Assembly (NCBI RefSeq): GCF_047308265.1
Contig: NZ_JBKQWY010000008.1
Span: 62,001-126,000 of the forward strand
Length of the DNA stretch: 64,000 nt
DNA from: Maricaulis sp047308265
GTDB lineage: Bacteria; Pseudomonadota; Alphaproteobacteria; Caulobacterales; Maricaulaceae
Direction of reading: 5' to 3'
Below, one piece after another: positions 44,417-54,235 of this stretch. Position 1 is the stretch's first letter, and each line of letters starts with the position of its first letter. The notes under the pieces were generated by a model. The model had not been told where the DNA came from. It was given only the letters and a program-made list of their open reading frames with translations, and did no database searches. A program made the translations under genes and the position numbers.

Positions 44417-44447
44417 AAAAAGGCCCGCAGCATGAGCCACGGGCCTT
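44417..44447 (-). terminator. Intrinsic terminator of ndk
   Basis: Read on the minus strand, AAGGCCCG and CGGGCCTT pair around a 12-base loop and are followed by a T-run, about 25 bases after the ndk stop. Confidence 0.8.
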
Positions 44448-44471
44448 GTCTGTCCGATTGGACCTGTTCGC

Positions 44472-44894
44472 TTAGCCGACGATTTCGTCGTCGGAGAAGA
44501 AGAACGGGATTTCTTCAGCAGCGGTTTCCGGTGCGTCGGAACCGTGCACGGAATTGGCTTCAATGGACTCGGCAAACTCCTTGCGGATCGTGCCCTCGGC
44601 AGCATCTTCCGGATTGGTGGCGCCCATGACTTCGCGATACTTGGCGATGGCGTCTTCACCTTCCAGAGCCTGGACGACGACCGGGCCGGAAATCATGAAG
44701 GAGACCAGGTCATTGAAGAAAGGACGCTCTTTGTGCACAGCGTAAAAACCTTCGGCCTGTTCCTGGGTCAGGCGGATACGCTTTTGAGCGATGATGCGCA
44801 GGCCGGCACCTTCGATCTTGGCGTTGATGGCACCGGTGAGATTGCGCGCTGTTGCGTCCGGCTTGATGATGGAAAATGTACGTTGGATCGCCAT
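44472..44894 (-). CDS. ndk: Nucleoside diphosphate kinase
   Basis: This enzyme balances nucleoside triphosphate pools by moving phosphate through a phospho-histidine. It has 140 residues with the N-terminal QRTFSIIKPDA, the active-site region ANSVHGSDAPETAAEE containing the catalytic histidine, and FFSDDEIV at the C-terminus. The length and all motifs are standard. It is divergent from the TonB receptor gene and is followed by an intrinsic terminator. Confidence 0.98.
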   Translation of the reverse strand: MAIQRTFSIIKPDATARNLTGAINAKIEGAGLRIIAQKRIRLTQEQAEGFYAVHKERPFFNDLVSFMISGPVVVQALEGEDAIAKYREVMGATNPEDAAEGTIRKEFAESIEANSVHGSDAPETAAEEIPFFFSDDEIVG

Positions 44895-45100
44895 GATCGT
44901 ATTCCTTGCAATGACGTCGAAATGACCCGGCGACCGCCGGACCAGAGGAAGGATTCGCGCGGCTTATAGCGGGGTAAGACAGGGTTGGAAAGAGAGGGGC
45001 GTGTTTCCTGACGATCCTGTCACTGGACCCGACCGGAATTTGCGCCTAACTCCATGTATCTAAATGGCCCGATAACGAGGCCAGAGGGGATAGACTGATT

Positions 45101-47062
45101 ATGCGTTTGCTGTTTTCCAGCGCCCTGGCCATCGGTGCTGCCTCACCGCTATGGGCCCAGACATCGAGTGGCCCGGCTGACCCGCCCGGTTTTCCCATCG
45201 AAGACCGGATCTCGGTGATCGGCTCGGTGCTGGAACGCTCTCCGGCCAATCAATCACTGGAGACTCTGGATACGGCCGAGATCGAGGCGATCAAACCGGC
45301 CTCAATCGCCGATGTCCTTCGCCTGTCGCCATCGGCCAATATCACCACGAATTCACGCGGCGAGACCCTCGTCTACCTGCGTAATGCCGGAGAACGCCAG
45401 ACTGCACTCTATTTCGACGGCGCCGCCCTCAATATCCCCTGGGATAACCGCATCAATCTGGCCACTATCCCGGCGGGCGCGATCGGGTCTGTTGATGTCC
45501 AGTCCGGCCCCGCCTCCTCGCTCTACGGCGTCAACGCCGCTGGCGGTGTAATCGAGATTGCGCCGCTTTCGCCCTTCGATGTCGATCAACCCGGCGCGCT
45601 GAGCCTGAGCGTGGGCGAGGCTGATCTTCGCCAGGGGCAGATTCGCTGGGCAGACACCCACGCCGACACACAATTTATGCTGGCCGCCGAATATCTCGAA
45701 CACGAGACCCAGCCCGGTGTGGAGAATACGGACCGCGAACGTGTGAGCCTGATCGGCCGTATCCGCCAAGACATCGGTGATCAGGCTTATCTGTCTGCGT
45801 CCATACTGCATTCCCAGGCCGCGTTCGGAATTGCTCCGGCCCGGTTTGACCGCACCTCCCAGGGACGACAGCGTTTCTGGCGTTATCCCGAGGCGGACCA
45901 GACCTTGGTCACTGTACGCGGCGGATTGGCCGTGTCGCAACAGGCGGATCTGCATGCCAGTGTCTGGCACCAATCTGCCCGGCAAACCATCAACGCCTTC
46001 ACGGACGACACCTATCTCGTCCTCGACGAAACCCAGCGCGATGAGGACCTCGCCTACGGCCTGCGCCTGATCGGCGACATCCGCGAGATCGCCGGCGGCG
46101 ATCTGCGCCTGTCACTCACCGTGCTCGACACCTCACACGACCAGAGTGAGGTCGCTGCCGGGCAAGATCCCGCAACCCCGGACAGGTTTGGGGATCGTCG
46201 TTACAGTGTGGGGGCCGAGTATGAGCGCGATCTGGGCGAAAGCCTGACATTGTTTGCCGGTGCCAGCGCGGACCGGCTTGAAGCCACCGAGACAGCCGGA
46301 CGCCCCGAAACCGGCGATTTCGACACTTGGAATGCGACCGCGGGCCTGTTCTGGCATGTTGGCGAGCGCTGGAGCCTGCGCTCCTCGCTGAGCCGCAAGG
46401 CGCGGATTCCGACTTTGCGCGAACTCTACGGTACGGCCCTCAATCGTTTCCTGCCCAATCCGGATCTGGAGGCCGAGACGCTTTACTCGGCGGATATGGA
46501 GATCCGTTATGGCGGAGACACGCTCAACTGGAGCGTGACCCCCTTTGCGTGGCAACAGGACGATACGCTTGATCAGATCAATCTGACCCTCAACGGTCAG
46601 CGTCTGCGTCAACGCGTCAATGCTCAGGGGGCCAAGGCCCTGGGTGTCGAGACCCGACTGAACTGGCAGATCAGCGATCAAATCTCGTTCGATGCCGGCC
46701 TCACGGCCATGCGACTGCGCCGGGAAGATTCCATTGGTCTCGACAATCAACGCTTTTTGTCGGAACGACCGGAGCTGATCGCCCGTCTTGCGGCCCGGTA
46801 TCAGGCCAGTCCTGCTCTCAGCCTGTCTGCAGAGGCCAGCCATCGCGGCCGGGCCTATTCCTTCACCGATGAAGATGTCTTTGAACCGCTCGCCCGGTCG
46901 ACCGCGCTTAATCTCGGCCTGGACTACGCACCGCAAACCCAGTCGTGGGATCTGTTCGTGCGGGTCGATAATGTGACCGATACCCGGATCGAACCGCAGC
47001 TGGGCTTACCAAGCGCGGGGCGCTGGATGCGGATGGGCGTGCGTCTACGTTTCGGCGGCTAG
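45101..47062 (+). CDS. TonB-dependent outer-membrane receptor
   Basis: This is a 653-residue outer-membrane transporter. The signal peptide is cut near LWA (about residue 19). The plug domain (about 45-155) includes SIADVLRLSPSANI and SGPASSLYGVNAAGGVI. A 22-strand barrel follows and ends in a terminal strand MGVRLRFGG. Barrel motifs such as SRKARIPTLRELYG match siderophore- or cobalamin-type receptors. It resembles BtuB/CirA more than the long carbohydrate receptors, but the substrate is unknown. No riboswitch or clear Fur box was seen upstream. A strong terminator follows. Confidence 0.9.
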   Translation: MRLLFSSALAIGAASPLWAQTSSGPADPPGFPIEDRISVIGSVLERSPANQSLETLDTAEIEAIKPASIADVLRLSPSANITTNSRGETLVYLRNAGERQTALYFDGAALNIPWDNRINLATIPAGAIGSVDVQSGPASSLYGVNAAGGVIEIAPLSPFDVDQPGALSLSVGEADLRQGQIRWADTHADTQFMLAAEYLEHETQPGVENTDRERVSLIGRIRQDIGDQAYLSASILHSQAAFGIAPARFDRTSQGRQRFWRYPEADQTLVTVRGGLAVSQQADLHASVWHQSARQTINAFTDDTYLVLDETQRDEDLAYGLRLIGDIREIAGGDLRLSLTVLDTSHDQSEVAAGQDPATPDRFGDRRYSVGAEYERDLGESLTLFAGASADRLEATETAGRPETGDFDTWNATAGLFWHVGERWSLRSSLSRKARIPTLRELYGTALNRFLPNPDLEAETLYSADMEIRYGGDTLNWSVTPFAWQQDDTLDQINLTLNGQRLRQRVNAQGAKALGVETRLNWQISDQISFDAGLTAMRLRREDSIGLDNQRFLSERPELIARLAARYQASPALSLSAEASHRGRAYSFTDEDVFEPLARSTALNLGLDYAPQTQSWDLFVRVDNVTDTRIEPQLGLPSAGRWMRMGVRLRFGG

Positions 47063-47073
47063 CTCAAACAGAT

Positions 47074-47104
47074 CGGGCCGCAGCATGCGCTGCGGCCCGT
47101 TTTT
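47074..47104 (+). terminator. Intrinsic terminator after the TonB receptor gene
   Basis: CGGGCCGCAG and CTGCGGCCCG pair perfectly around a six-base loop and are followed by TTTTT, 11 bases after the stop codon. Confidence 0.92.
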
Positions 47105-47132
47105 GTGACAGGGGTCGATATGACCCGGTGCT

Positions 47133-50100
47133 TCAGTTCGGCAAACGATCCGTGCCACCCGAACGACGCCAGGGGGCCCCGGCCTCATCCAGCGCGCGTT
47201 CAAGAGCCGGGAAATCCGTCTCATAAAGCGCATTGAGGCGTGTGCGGATTTCGGCGAACTCATCCTGGGCATATCCGAACTGCTCCAGATGGCTTGGTGT
47301 CGGCCCATAGGTCGAGTTTCCAACACCCAGACCCACCATGCTCAGACGGCTGCTGATCGTGTCCGGACGCGCACCGTAAAAACCGCCATGGGACTGATTG
47401 CCATTGAGGGCTTCTTCAATGGCATAGACCTCATCGCGCAAAGCCTGCCACTGGGCATCCAGTTCACCCGGTGCCGCGGGTGCCCGCACAAGAGCCGTCC
47501 GCATAATGTCCAGACGGTCATCCATGTCGGACAACATGGCATTGGCTGCCGAGACATCCGCCTGGAAATCATTCAGACGATCCCAGAACGCCGCCACTTC
47601 AGCCGGGGTACCCCCTTCCAGCGCGCCGGATCTCAGCGGGACCACGTCGAACTCCACGGGAGCTGCGAGCTGTGTGGTTTCACCGCGAACGCGCTGATAG
47701 AGCGTCGCTGTATACGTGCCCGGAGCCACCATCACACCGGACGGGATCTCCTCGCCACCGGCCCGGGTAATCGCCGAGCCAAGCGGACGACGCAGATCCC
47801 AGCTGACCCGATGGAAACCGGACCCGGTCGCGCCCGGGATACGGCGCACCGCATTGCCGCGTTGATCGGAGACCACCAGCCAGACTTCCGGTGCATGTTC
47901 ACGACGCTCGGCTTCAACAGTGTCAAAACCGGGGAATGGCGTATCGTCCCAGGCTTCAATCCGGTCCGCTTCCGCGTCCTGACGGATTTCCGCTGCGGTC
48001 TGGAGGCCGTCATTCAGGTAGTAGGTGAACACCGCGCCGAAATCAGGGTTCTCGGCCCGGTAATAGCCATGGCCTTGCGAGCCACCGGCACCAAAGCCCA
48101 GCGGGTGCTCTTCCATATACCAAAGCGCATCGCGGCTCGGGAACAGGAGCGCATCGGCCTCCAGAGCCTCCGCCGAAACCTCGCGCAAGGGCGAGTAGTC
48201 ATCGAGCACGAAAATGCCGCGACCAAAACTGCCGGCCACAAGATCGTTTTCACGACGCTGGATCTGCAGATCGCGGAAGGCAATCGTCGGTGCCCCACCG
48301 GTCAGCTTGATCCAGTTCTCACCGCGATCGACCGAGAAGAAGACGCCGAATTCGGTGCCGGTGAAGAGCAGGTCCGGATTCTCGTGGTCCTGCACAATAC
48401 GCCAGACCACGTGATCTTCGGGCAGGTCCTCGCCGATATTGGTCCAGCGACGTCCGCCATCCGTCGACATGTAGAGATACGGTGTGAAATCGCCGTATTT
48501 GTGATTGTCGAGCGCCACATAGAGCGTGTTCTCGTCAAACAGGTCGGCCTTGATGTCGTTGACATAGGCCCCACGCGGTGCACCCGGCAGACGCGAGACA
48601 TCGGTGACGGTCCAGTTGGCGCCGCCATCGGTCGTGGTCTGGATGAGACCGTCATCCGTGCCCACAAACAACACATCCTCATTCACCGGGCTTTCGGCGA
48701 TAGAGGTGATCGTGTTGAAATTGGACATCGCATAGATGTCCCAGCTCGCTTCCCAGGACCATTGGCGCCCCATGAGCGGCAATTGCATACGGTCCTGGTT
48801 GCGGGTCAGATCGCCGGACAATTGCGTCCAGCTGTCACCGCGATTATCCGACCGCCACAGACGCTGGGACCCGTGATAGATACGCGCCGGGTCGTGCGAG
48901 GACACGAGGATCGGTGCATCCCAGTTATAGCGCTGCGGGTCTTCGCCCGGCGCCGGGCGCGGCTGGATATAAACGATCTCACCGGTCGTGCGGTCAAAAC
49001 GGACCAGATTACCCTGCTGCCACTGGCCATAGGCGATGTCCGGATTGCCCGGCTCGGTCGCGGGCTGGTGACCATCGGCGAACACCACGACTTCCCAGTC
49101 ATCATTGCGGATGCCGTGGCGGTTCAGCGTGCGGGACGGACCGACCTGTGTCGAATTGTCCTGCGTCCCCCCATAAACGGAATAGAAAGGTTCGCTGTCA
49201 TCGACGGCGATCTTGTAGAACTGGGTGATCGGCAGATTGGCCATGTAACGCCAAGTCTGCATGCCATCGAGGCTCTCATACAGCCCGCCATCTGATCCGA
49301 ACAGGATGAAATCCGGATCGTCCTCACGGAAGGCTATCGCATGATCGTCCACGTGTTTGTTGGTGTTGTCGATCGACTCGAACGTGCGTCCGCCATCACG
49401 GGAATAGCGGCTGGTATTGGACACCAGATAGATTTCGTCGAAATTGTGCGGGCTGGCATAGAGCTCCTGATAATAATGCGGACCCGTGCCACCGGCGACC
49501 TCGTCCGACATTTTCGACCAGGACTGACCACGATCCTCGGACCGCCACAGACCGCCTTCGCGGCGCTCGGTTTCGATCGCGGCGTAGATCACGTCCGGAT
49601 TTTGCGGCGAAATGGCCAGGCCAATCTTGCCGAGATTTCCGGTGGGCAGGCCGACGGACAGCTTGTCCCAGCTCTCGCCACCATCTTCCGACGTGTAGAT
49701 CGCCGTTTCTGGTCCGCCGCCCATATAGGCCGCGACCGTGCGGTGACGCTGCCACGTGGCCGCATACAGGCGGTCCGGATTGCGCGGATCGATGATCACG
49801 TCGGTCACACCGGTCCATTCGCCGTCGGAGAGGACATTCTCCCATGTCTCACCGCCGTCAGTGGTCTTGAACAGACCGCGATCTCCGCCCGAGGACCAGA
49901 GCGGACCCTGGGCCGCAACCCAGACCGTATCGCTGTCGTCCGGGTGCACAATGATCTGCGAGATATGCGCACTGTCAGGCAGGCCCATATTCTCCCAGGT
50001 CTGGCCACCATTGGTAGAGCGGTAAATCCCGTCACCCCAACCGACATGGCGCCCGCCCACATTTTCACCGGACCCCACCCAGATGACATCGGGCGCGCTC

Positions 50101-50405
50101 GGATCGATGGTCAGCGCACCGATCGAATAGACAGGCTGGCCATCAAACAGCGGCGTCCAGGTCGTACCGGCATTTTCCGTGCGCCAAACACCGCCGGAGC
50201 CGACAGAGACCAGCCAGGTCGACGGGTCATCCGGATGGATGTCGATGTCGGAAATCCGGCCGGACATGAAGGCCGGGCCGATATTGCGCAATTCGAAAGC
50301 GGAGAAAGTTCCACTCGACAGGGTGTCGTCTTCAGACTGGGCACAGGCCGGAGCCACAAATGCCAGCGCTGAAAACGCCACCGTGGCGGCAAGAATAGGT
50401 TTCAT
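47133..50405 (-). CDS. Exported sortilin/VPS10-like Asp-box repeat protein
   Basis: This is a 1090-residue exported protein with a signal peptide cut after ACA (about residue 22). Many Asp-box (BNR) hairpins with the S-x-D-x-G-x-x-W pattern occur along residues 70-700, for example RSTNGGQTW, KTTDGGETW, RSEDRGQSW and MSTDGGRRW. These make one or two large beta-propellers like the sortilin/VPS10 or exo-sialidase/xyloglucanase type. After about residue 740 an unrelated C-terminal part contains a FlgD-like or fibronectin-like stretch and a helical end (about 950-1090). Such proteins are often annotated as glycosyl hydrolases, but no catalytic residues could be assigned. It converges on the TonB receptor gene. 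Confidence 0.8.
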   Translation of the reverse strand: MKPILAATVAFSALAFVAPACAQSEDDTLSSGTFSAFELRNIGPAFMSGRISDIDIHPDDPSTWLVSVGSGGVWRTENAGTTWTPLFDGQPVYSIGALTIDPSAPDVIWVGSGENVGGRHVGWGDGIYRSTNGGQTWENMGLPDSAHISQIIVHPDDSDTVWVAAQGPLWSSGGDRGLFKTTDGGETWENVLSDGEWTGVTDVIIDPRNPDRLYAATWQRHRTVAAYMGGGPETAIYTSEDGGESWDKLSVGLPTGNLGKIGLAISPQNPDVIYAAIETERREGGLWRSEDRGQSWSKMSDEVAGGTGPHYYQELYASPHNFDEIYLVSNTSRYSRDGGRTFESIDNTNKHVDDHAIAFREDDPDFILFGSDGGLYESLDGMQTWRYMANLPITQFYKIAVDDSEPFYSVYGGTQDNSTQVGPSRTLNRHGIRNDDWEVVVFADGHQPATEPGNPDIAYGQWQQGNLVRFDRTTGEIVYIQPRPAPGEDPQRYNWDAPILVSSHDPARIYHGSQRLWRSDNRGDSWTQLSGDLTRNQDRMQLPLMGRQWSWEASWDIYAMSNFNTITSIAESPVNEDVLFVGTDDGLIQTTTDGGANWTVTDVSRLPGAPRGAYVNDIKADLFDENTLYVALDNHKYGDFTPYLYMSTDGGRRWTNIGEDLPEDHVVWRIVQDHENPDLLFTGTEFGVFFSVDRGENWIKLTGGAPTIAFRDLQIQRRENDLVAGSFGRGIFVLDDYSPLREVSAEALEADALLFPSRDALWYMEEHPLGFGAGGSQGHGYYRAENPDFGAVFTYYLNDGLQTAAEIRQDAEADRIEAWDDTPFPGFDTVEAERREHAPEVWLVVSDQRGNAVRRIPGATGSGFHRVSWDLRRPLGSAITRAGGEEIPSGVMVAPGTYTATLYQRVRGETTQLAAPVEFDVVPLRSGALEGGTPAEVAAFWDRLNDFQADVSAANAMLSDMDDRLDIMRTALVRAPAAPGELDAQWQALRDEVYAIEEALNGNQSHGGFYGARPDTISSRLSMVGLGVGNSTYGPTPSHLEQFGYAQDEFAEIRTRLNALYETDFPALERALDEAGAPWRRSGGTDRLPN

Positions 50406-50642
50406 TGATTACCCCGATTATATGTTGCGCGGAATGCGTTTAGACCTCGCCCGCATTCTCGCATGACGCGAGGTTAAGCTGCCGATACTCTATCGTCCAG
50501 CACGGTCGGGATTACATTTGCGTTATAGTATAACGCTTATGGATCCAAAATCTATCGGCTGCGGCGCCAGACGAGCCGGCATCCCCGGGGTCCGGGACAC
50601 ACGGCTCTTTTGACACATCGGCCCGACCGGGCAGACCCTGGA

Positions 50643-51365
50643 TCACCTCAAAGCGCGGTCCCAATCATAGCCGGCCAGACGCCAGATCGCCTCCGGTGTC
50701 ATGTCGGATAATTCGATGATCGACAGCCCGGAACGCGCCATGGCGCGGCGCACCACCCAGCGTCCGGTCCGGTATCCAATCGCTTCGCGTCCGTCGGGAT
50801 GGGAAAACATCCAGTGCCCGTAATCGGAGGCCTGCGGCAGTGCCAGGATTTCCAGGGCCCACGCCTCGACATCTTCGGGCGGCAGGTCGGAGGGGTTGAC
50901 CGTCCCTAAAAGCTCTTCCGCATAGACCGTCGCCAGCCCCTCATTGATGGCGGCAATCTGGATGCCATAGCCATAATGATTGCCATTGATCAGCCAGCCG
51001 CGCGCGGTGTGGTGAAGCTCATGTGCGAAGGTCGCGTCCAGTCCGGCCTCGGATGCGGCATCCATGCCACCGGGAAAGGTGACCGACATCTCAATCAGAA
51101 CCTGGTCCACCTGGTCGGCCCGGCCGGTCACACCGCCCAGAGCATCCAGAACGGGACGGTTCACTGGCACAACAGACACATTCACCCGGTCATCCAGATG
51201 CGGGAAGTCGGTGGCAACACGGGCATGGATCACAGCCAGGCGCTCGCCAATCCGCTCCATTTCCTGCGCGGAAAACTGATGATGTTCATTACTGGCAAAG
51301 GTCGCATCGACCGGATCGCTCACGGTCAGAACGGCCAGGGCCGAGAGGGCAAGAAAAGACGACAT
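50643..51365 (-). CDS. Exported HExxH zinc-protease-like protein (DUF2268-like)
   Basis: This is a 240-residue protein with a short hydrophobic N-terminus, likely a signal peptide. The putative metal site is HELHH at residues 115-119, and E142 in NEGLATVYAEE is a plausible third ligand, as in gluzincin-type DUF2268 proteins. Many relatives are annotated as predicted Zn-dependent proteases. It lies 237 bases from the sortilin-like gene on the same strand. Its substrate is unknown and the domain call is by motif and spacing only. Confidence 0.65.
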   Translation of the reverse strand: MSSFLALSALAVLTVSDPVDATFASNEHHQFSAQEMERIGERLAVIHARVATDFPHLDDRVNVSVVPVNRPVLDALGGVTGRADQVDQVLIEMSVTFPGGMDAASEAGLDATFAHELHHTARGWLINGNHYGYGIQIAAINEGLATVYAEELLGTVNPSDLPPEDVEAWALEILALPQASDYGHWMFSHPDGREAIGYRTGRWVVRRAMARSGLSIIELSDMTPEAIWRLAGYDWDRALR

Positions 51366-51526
51366 GATCTTCCTCGATTATGTTCAACACTCGTCCCAAG
51401 AGGTTGTCCGCCTTCTGCCTCAGCCGGACGTGCGGGCACAGCGGGACAGTCTGCGCGCCCGTCCCGGGCGGGAGACTGCCAAAGCGCTTGCACACGGGGA
51501 AACGAAGCGCTACGCCCCCAAATCCC

Positions 51527-53410
51527 ATGTTACACGTCAATGATCTCACCTTCCGGATTGAAGGCCGCACCCTGTTTGACCAGGCCACGTTCGCCCTGCC
51601 CGCCAAGGCCAAGATGGGGCTTGTGGGGCGCAATGGTACCGGCAAATCCACGCTCTTCCGCCTGATCCGGGGCGAACTCTCCTCGGAAACCGGCGAGGCC
51701 CGTGTGCTCAAGGGCGCCCGTCTCGGCTGGGTCGCCCAGGAGGCGCCCGGCGGTGACGAAACCTTGATGGAGGTCGTGCTCGCAGCGGACACGGAACGCG
51801 CCGCCCTGCTGCACGAGTCGGAAACCGCAACCGACCCCAACCGTATAGCCGAGATCCAGACCCGCCTCGCCGATATCGACGCCCACTCTGCCGAAGCCCG
51901 CGCCGGATCCATTCTGTCCGGACTGGGCTTTTCCGGTGTGGATCAGCAAAGGGCCTGCCGGGAATTCTCCGGTGGGTGGCGCATGCGGGTCGCCCTCGCC
52001 GCCACACTCTTTGCGCGCCCCGACTTGCTCCTGCTCGACGAGCCGACCAATTATCTCGATCTGGAAGGAGTGATGTGGCTTCAGTCCTATCTGAAAGCCT
52101 TCCCCGGTGCGGTTCTGATCATTTCGCACGACCGCGACCTGCTCAATGGCGCCGTCCAGCGCATCGCCCATCTCAAGGACGCCAAGATCAGCGTCTATGA
52201 AGGGGGTTATGATGATTTCGAAAAGGCTCTGCGCGAGAAGCAACGCCTGCAAATGAAATTACTGGAAAAGCAGGACGCCCAGCGTCGTCATCTTCAAAGC
52301 TTTGTCGACCGGTTCAAGGCCAAGGCCTCCAAGGCCAAACAGGCCCAGTCGCGGGTGAAAATGCTCGAACGCATGCAGCCCGTCGCCACGATTGTCGATG
52401 ATCCGGTCTCGCCCTTTGATTTTCCCAGTCCACAGCGTCGCATGGCACCGCCCATTGTGCGCATGGAAAATCTCCAGGCCGGTTATGAACCGGGCAAGCC
52501 GGTCCTGCGGGATATCAATCTTCGCATTGATCCCGACGACCGGATCGGCATTCTCGGACGCAATGGCGCGGGTAAATCCACGCTGGCCAAACTCCTGTCC
52601 GATCGTCTCGCCCCGATGGACGGCTTCCTGCGCAAGCACAAGAAGCTGCAGATTGCCTTTTTTGCCCAGCACCAGATCGAACATCTCTCGCCGGACGTGT
52701 CCGCCTATCAGCATGTGATCGAACGCATGCCTGACGCCACCGAAGCACAACGACGATCGCGCCTGGCCCGTTTCGGACTGCCCGGAGACCGTCAGGAAAC
52801 GCCGGCCAAATCCCTCTCAGGGGGCGAAAAGGCGCGACTCCTGTTCAATCTGATCACGTTTGACGGTCCGCACATGCTGATCCTCGACGAGCCGACCAAC
52901 CACCTCGACATGGATAGTCGCAATGAGCTGATCCAGGCGATCAATGCCTATGAAGGCGCTGTGATCCTCATCAGTCACGACCGCTATCTCATCGAGGCCT
53001 GTGTCGACCGATTATGGGTGGTCGGTGATGGCAAGGTCCTGCCTTATGAGGACGATATCGAGACTTATCGCCTCTCCCTGATCGGGCGGGCAGGCAAGGA
53101 TACGCCGAAGAAAAAAACGCTCGCCACTGATGAGAAATCCATTGCCCGGCGCTCGGCGGCCGATCAGCGCAAGGCCCTCAAACCCCTGCGTGACGCCATC
53201 ACGAAATGGGAAAAGGAAGCCGAACGCCTGCGCGGCGTGCTGGAGGTGATCGATAAGGGCCTGGCCACACCGGGGCTGTATGAAAAAGATCCCCAGACGG
53301 CCACGGATCTCCAGATCAAGCGCGCCAAGGCGGTGGAGCTGATCGACGCCGCCGAGGAAAAATGGCTGGAAGCAGAAGAACAGCTGGAACAGGCGCAACA
53401 GGACAACTAG
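51527..53410 (+). CDS. ABC-F family ATPase (ribosome-associated)
   Basis: This is a soluble protein of 627 residues with two ATP-binding cassettes and no membrane helices, as in translation factors such as Uup/YheS. Walker A motifs are GRNGTGKST and GRNGAGKST. The signatures lie in FSGGWRMR and LSGGEKARL. Walker B is in LLLLDEPTNYLD and MLILDEPTNHLD. The linker helices between the cassettes and the C-terminal helical tail (rich in Glu and Lys) fit the family. I start at 51527 (MLHVNDLTFRIEGRTLF), where the family begins; no strong ribosome binding site is seen. Confidence 0.93.
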   Translation: MLHVNDLTFRIEGRTLFDQATFALPAKAKMGLVGRNGTGKSTLFRLIRGELSSETGEARVLKGARLGWVAQEAPGGDETLMEVVLAADTERAALLHESETATDPNRIAEIQTRLADIDAHSAEARAGSILSGLGFSGVDQQRACREFSGGWRMRVALAATLFARPDLLLLDEPTNYLDLEGVMWLQSYLKAFPGAVLIISHDRDLLNGAVQRIAHLKDAKISVYEGGYDDFEKALREKQRLQMKLLEKQDAQRRHLQSFVDRFKAKASKAKQAQSRVKMLERMQPVATIVDDPVSPFDFPSPQRRMAPPIVRMENLQAGYEPGKPVLRDINLRIDPDDRIGILGRNGAGKSTLAKLLSDRLAPMDGFLRKHKKLQIAFFAQHQIEHLSPDVSAYQHVIERMPDATEAQRRSRLARFGLPGDRQETPAKSLSGGEKARLLFNLITFDGPHMLILDEPTNHLDMDSRNELIQAINAYEGAVILISHDRYLIEACVDRLWVVGDGKVLPYEDDIETYRLSLIGRAGKDTPKKKTLATDEKSIARRSAADQRKALKPLRDAITKWEKEAERLRGVLEVIDKGLATPGLYEKDPQTATDLQIKRAKAVELIDAAEEKWLEAEEQLEQAQQDN

Positions 53411-53414
53411 TCAC

Positions 53415-53789
53415 CTAACGGATCGGGTCGAGCCAGGCTTGCCGCTGCTCGATATGCGCTTCCTTGGACGGTTTCAGACCCGTTTGATCGTCGATACAGC
53501 CCAGAGCCACGGCGATATGTTTCGGCTTGACCTGTGGATACCAGTAAACGGTCGATCCACAGTGAGGACAAAAATGGAACCGGATACGGTGTCCGGATTC
53601 CCCCTGCCTCTCATATACACTAGAGGCTCCGGTCAGCTGGACATCCGCGTGATCAAAAAACACGGCCACCCCGAAGCTGGACCCCGTGCGACGCTTGCAC
53701 GCTTTGCAGTGACACAGCGACACAGATGTGGGTTCCGATGTCGCGATCACTCTGAGCTGTCCGCAAGAACACTGTGCCGTCCGTTTCAT
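53415..53789 (-). CDS. GFA-family (glutathione-dependent formaldehyde-activating-like) enzyme
   Basis: This is a 124-residue zinc protein. The GFA/CENP-V fold is marked by its cysteine set: CSCG at the N-terminus, CHCKACKRRTG, and CPHCGSTVYW. These bind structural and catalytic zinc ions. Most members are uncharacterised, and the formaldehyde role is known only for Gfa itself. It converges on the ABC-F gene with four bases between stops. Confidence 0.9.
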   Translation of the reverse strand: MKRTAQCSCGQLRVIATSEPTSVSLCHCKACKRRTGSSFGVAVFFDHADVQLTGASSVYERQGESGHRIRFHFCPHCGSTVYWYPQVKPKHIAVALGCIDDQTGLKPSKEAHIEQRQAWLDPIR

Positions 53790-54235
53790 CTCATCCCCAA
53801 ACTCTGCAACGGTTCAGCGTAACACGCCTGGCGGGCGGAGGTCAGCGGCACTGACGTCTACCGATCCAACCCCCGCTGTACCGGCCGAGCTGAAAGACGC
53901 GCTTTCGAGCCGAGTTCTCTCCTCAACAACGCCAGCGCTACGGGCAATCGGGAACCGACTTGATCCGCCAGTGTTTTTGAGGCCCCTCACCCGTTTGTTT
54001 CTTTTTGCAGGAGCCCCTCATCCGGCGCTGCGCGCCACCTTCTCCCCAGTGGGGGAGAAGGACTCTTCTTTCCCTCTCCCCGTCGGGGGAGAGGGTGCCG
54101 AGTGCAACGAGGCGGGTGAGGGGCGAAACAATCCAGCGGGCAAACAAGAGACCAGCAAACACTCCCCGACACCACCCCCGACACACCCATTGCGTGTTTG
54201 AAGCCGCGCGCTACACTGCATGTCAGGGGGATACA
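53790..54235. other. Intergenic stretch with the first copy of the 171-bp repeat
   Basis: This is a 446-base gene-free stretch. The first ~190 bases hold nothing I can name. The rest contains the repeat element listed separately, and then the AGGGGG ribosome binding site (54225-54230) of the pentapeptide gene. Confidence 0.6.
53979..54149. repeat. Palindromic repeat element, left copy
   Basis: About 171 bases are repeated almost exactly at 57002-57173 in the same orientation. Each copy begins GGCCCCTCACCC and carries the complement GGGTGAGGGG near its right end. Two smaller palindromes lie inside, CTTCTCCCC...GGGGGAGAAG and CTCTCCCCGTCGGGGGAGAG. It has the look of the non-coding CTC/GAG-type intergenic repeats or non-autonomous mobile elements of alphaproteobacteria. 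No transposase is nearby. Confidence 0.85.
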
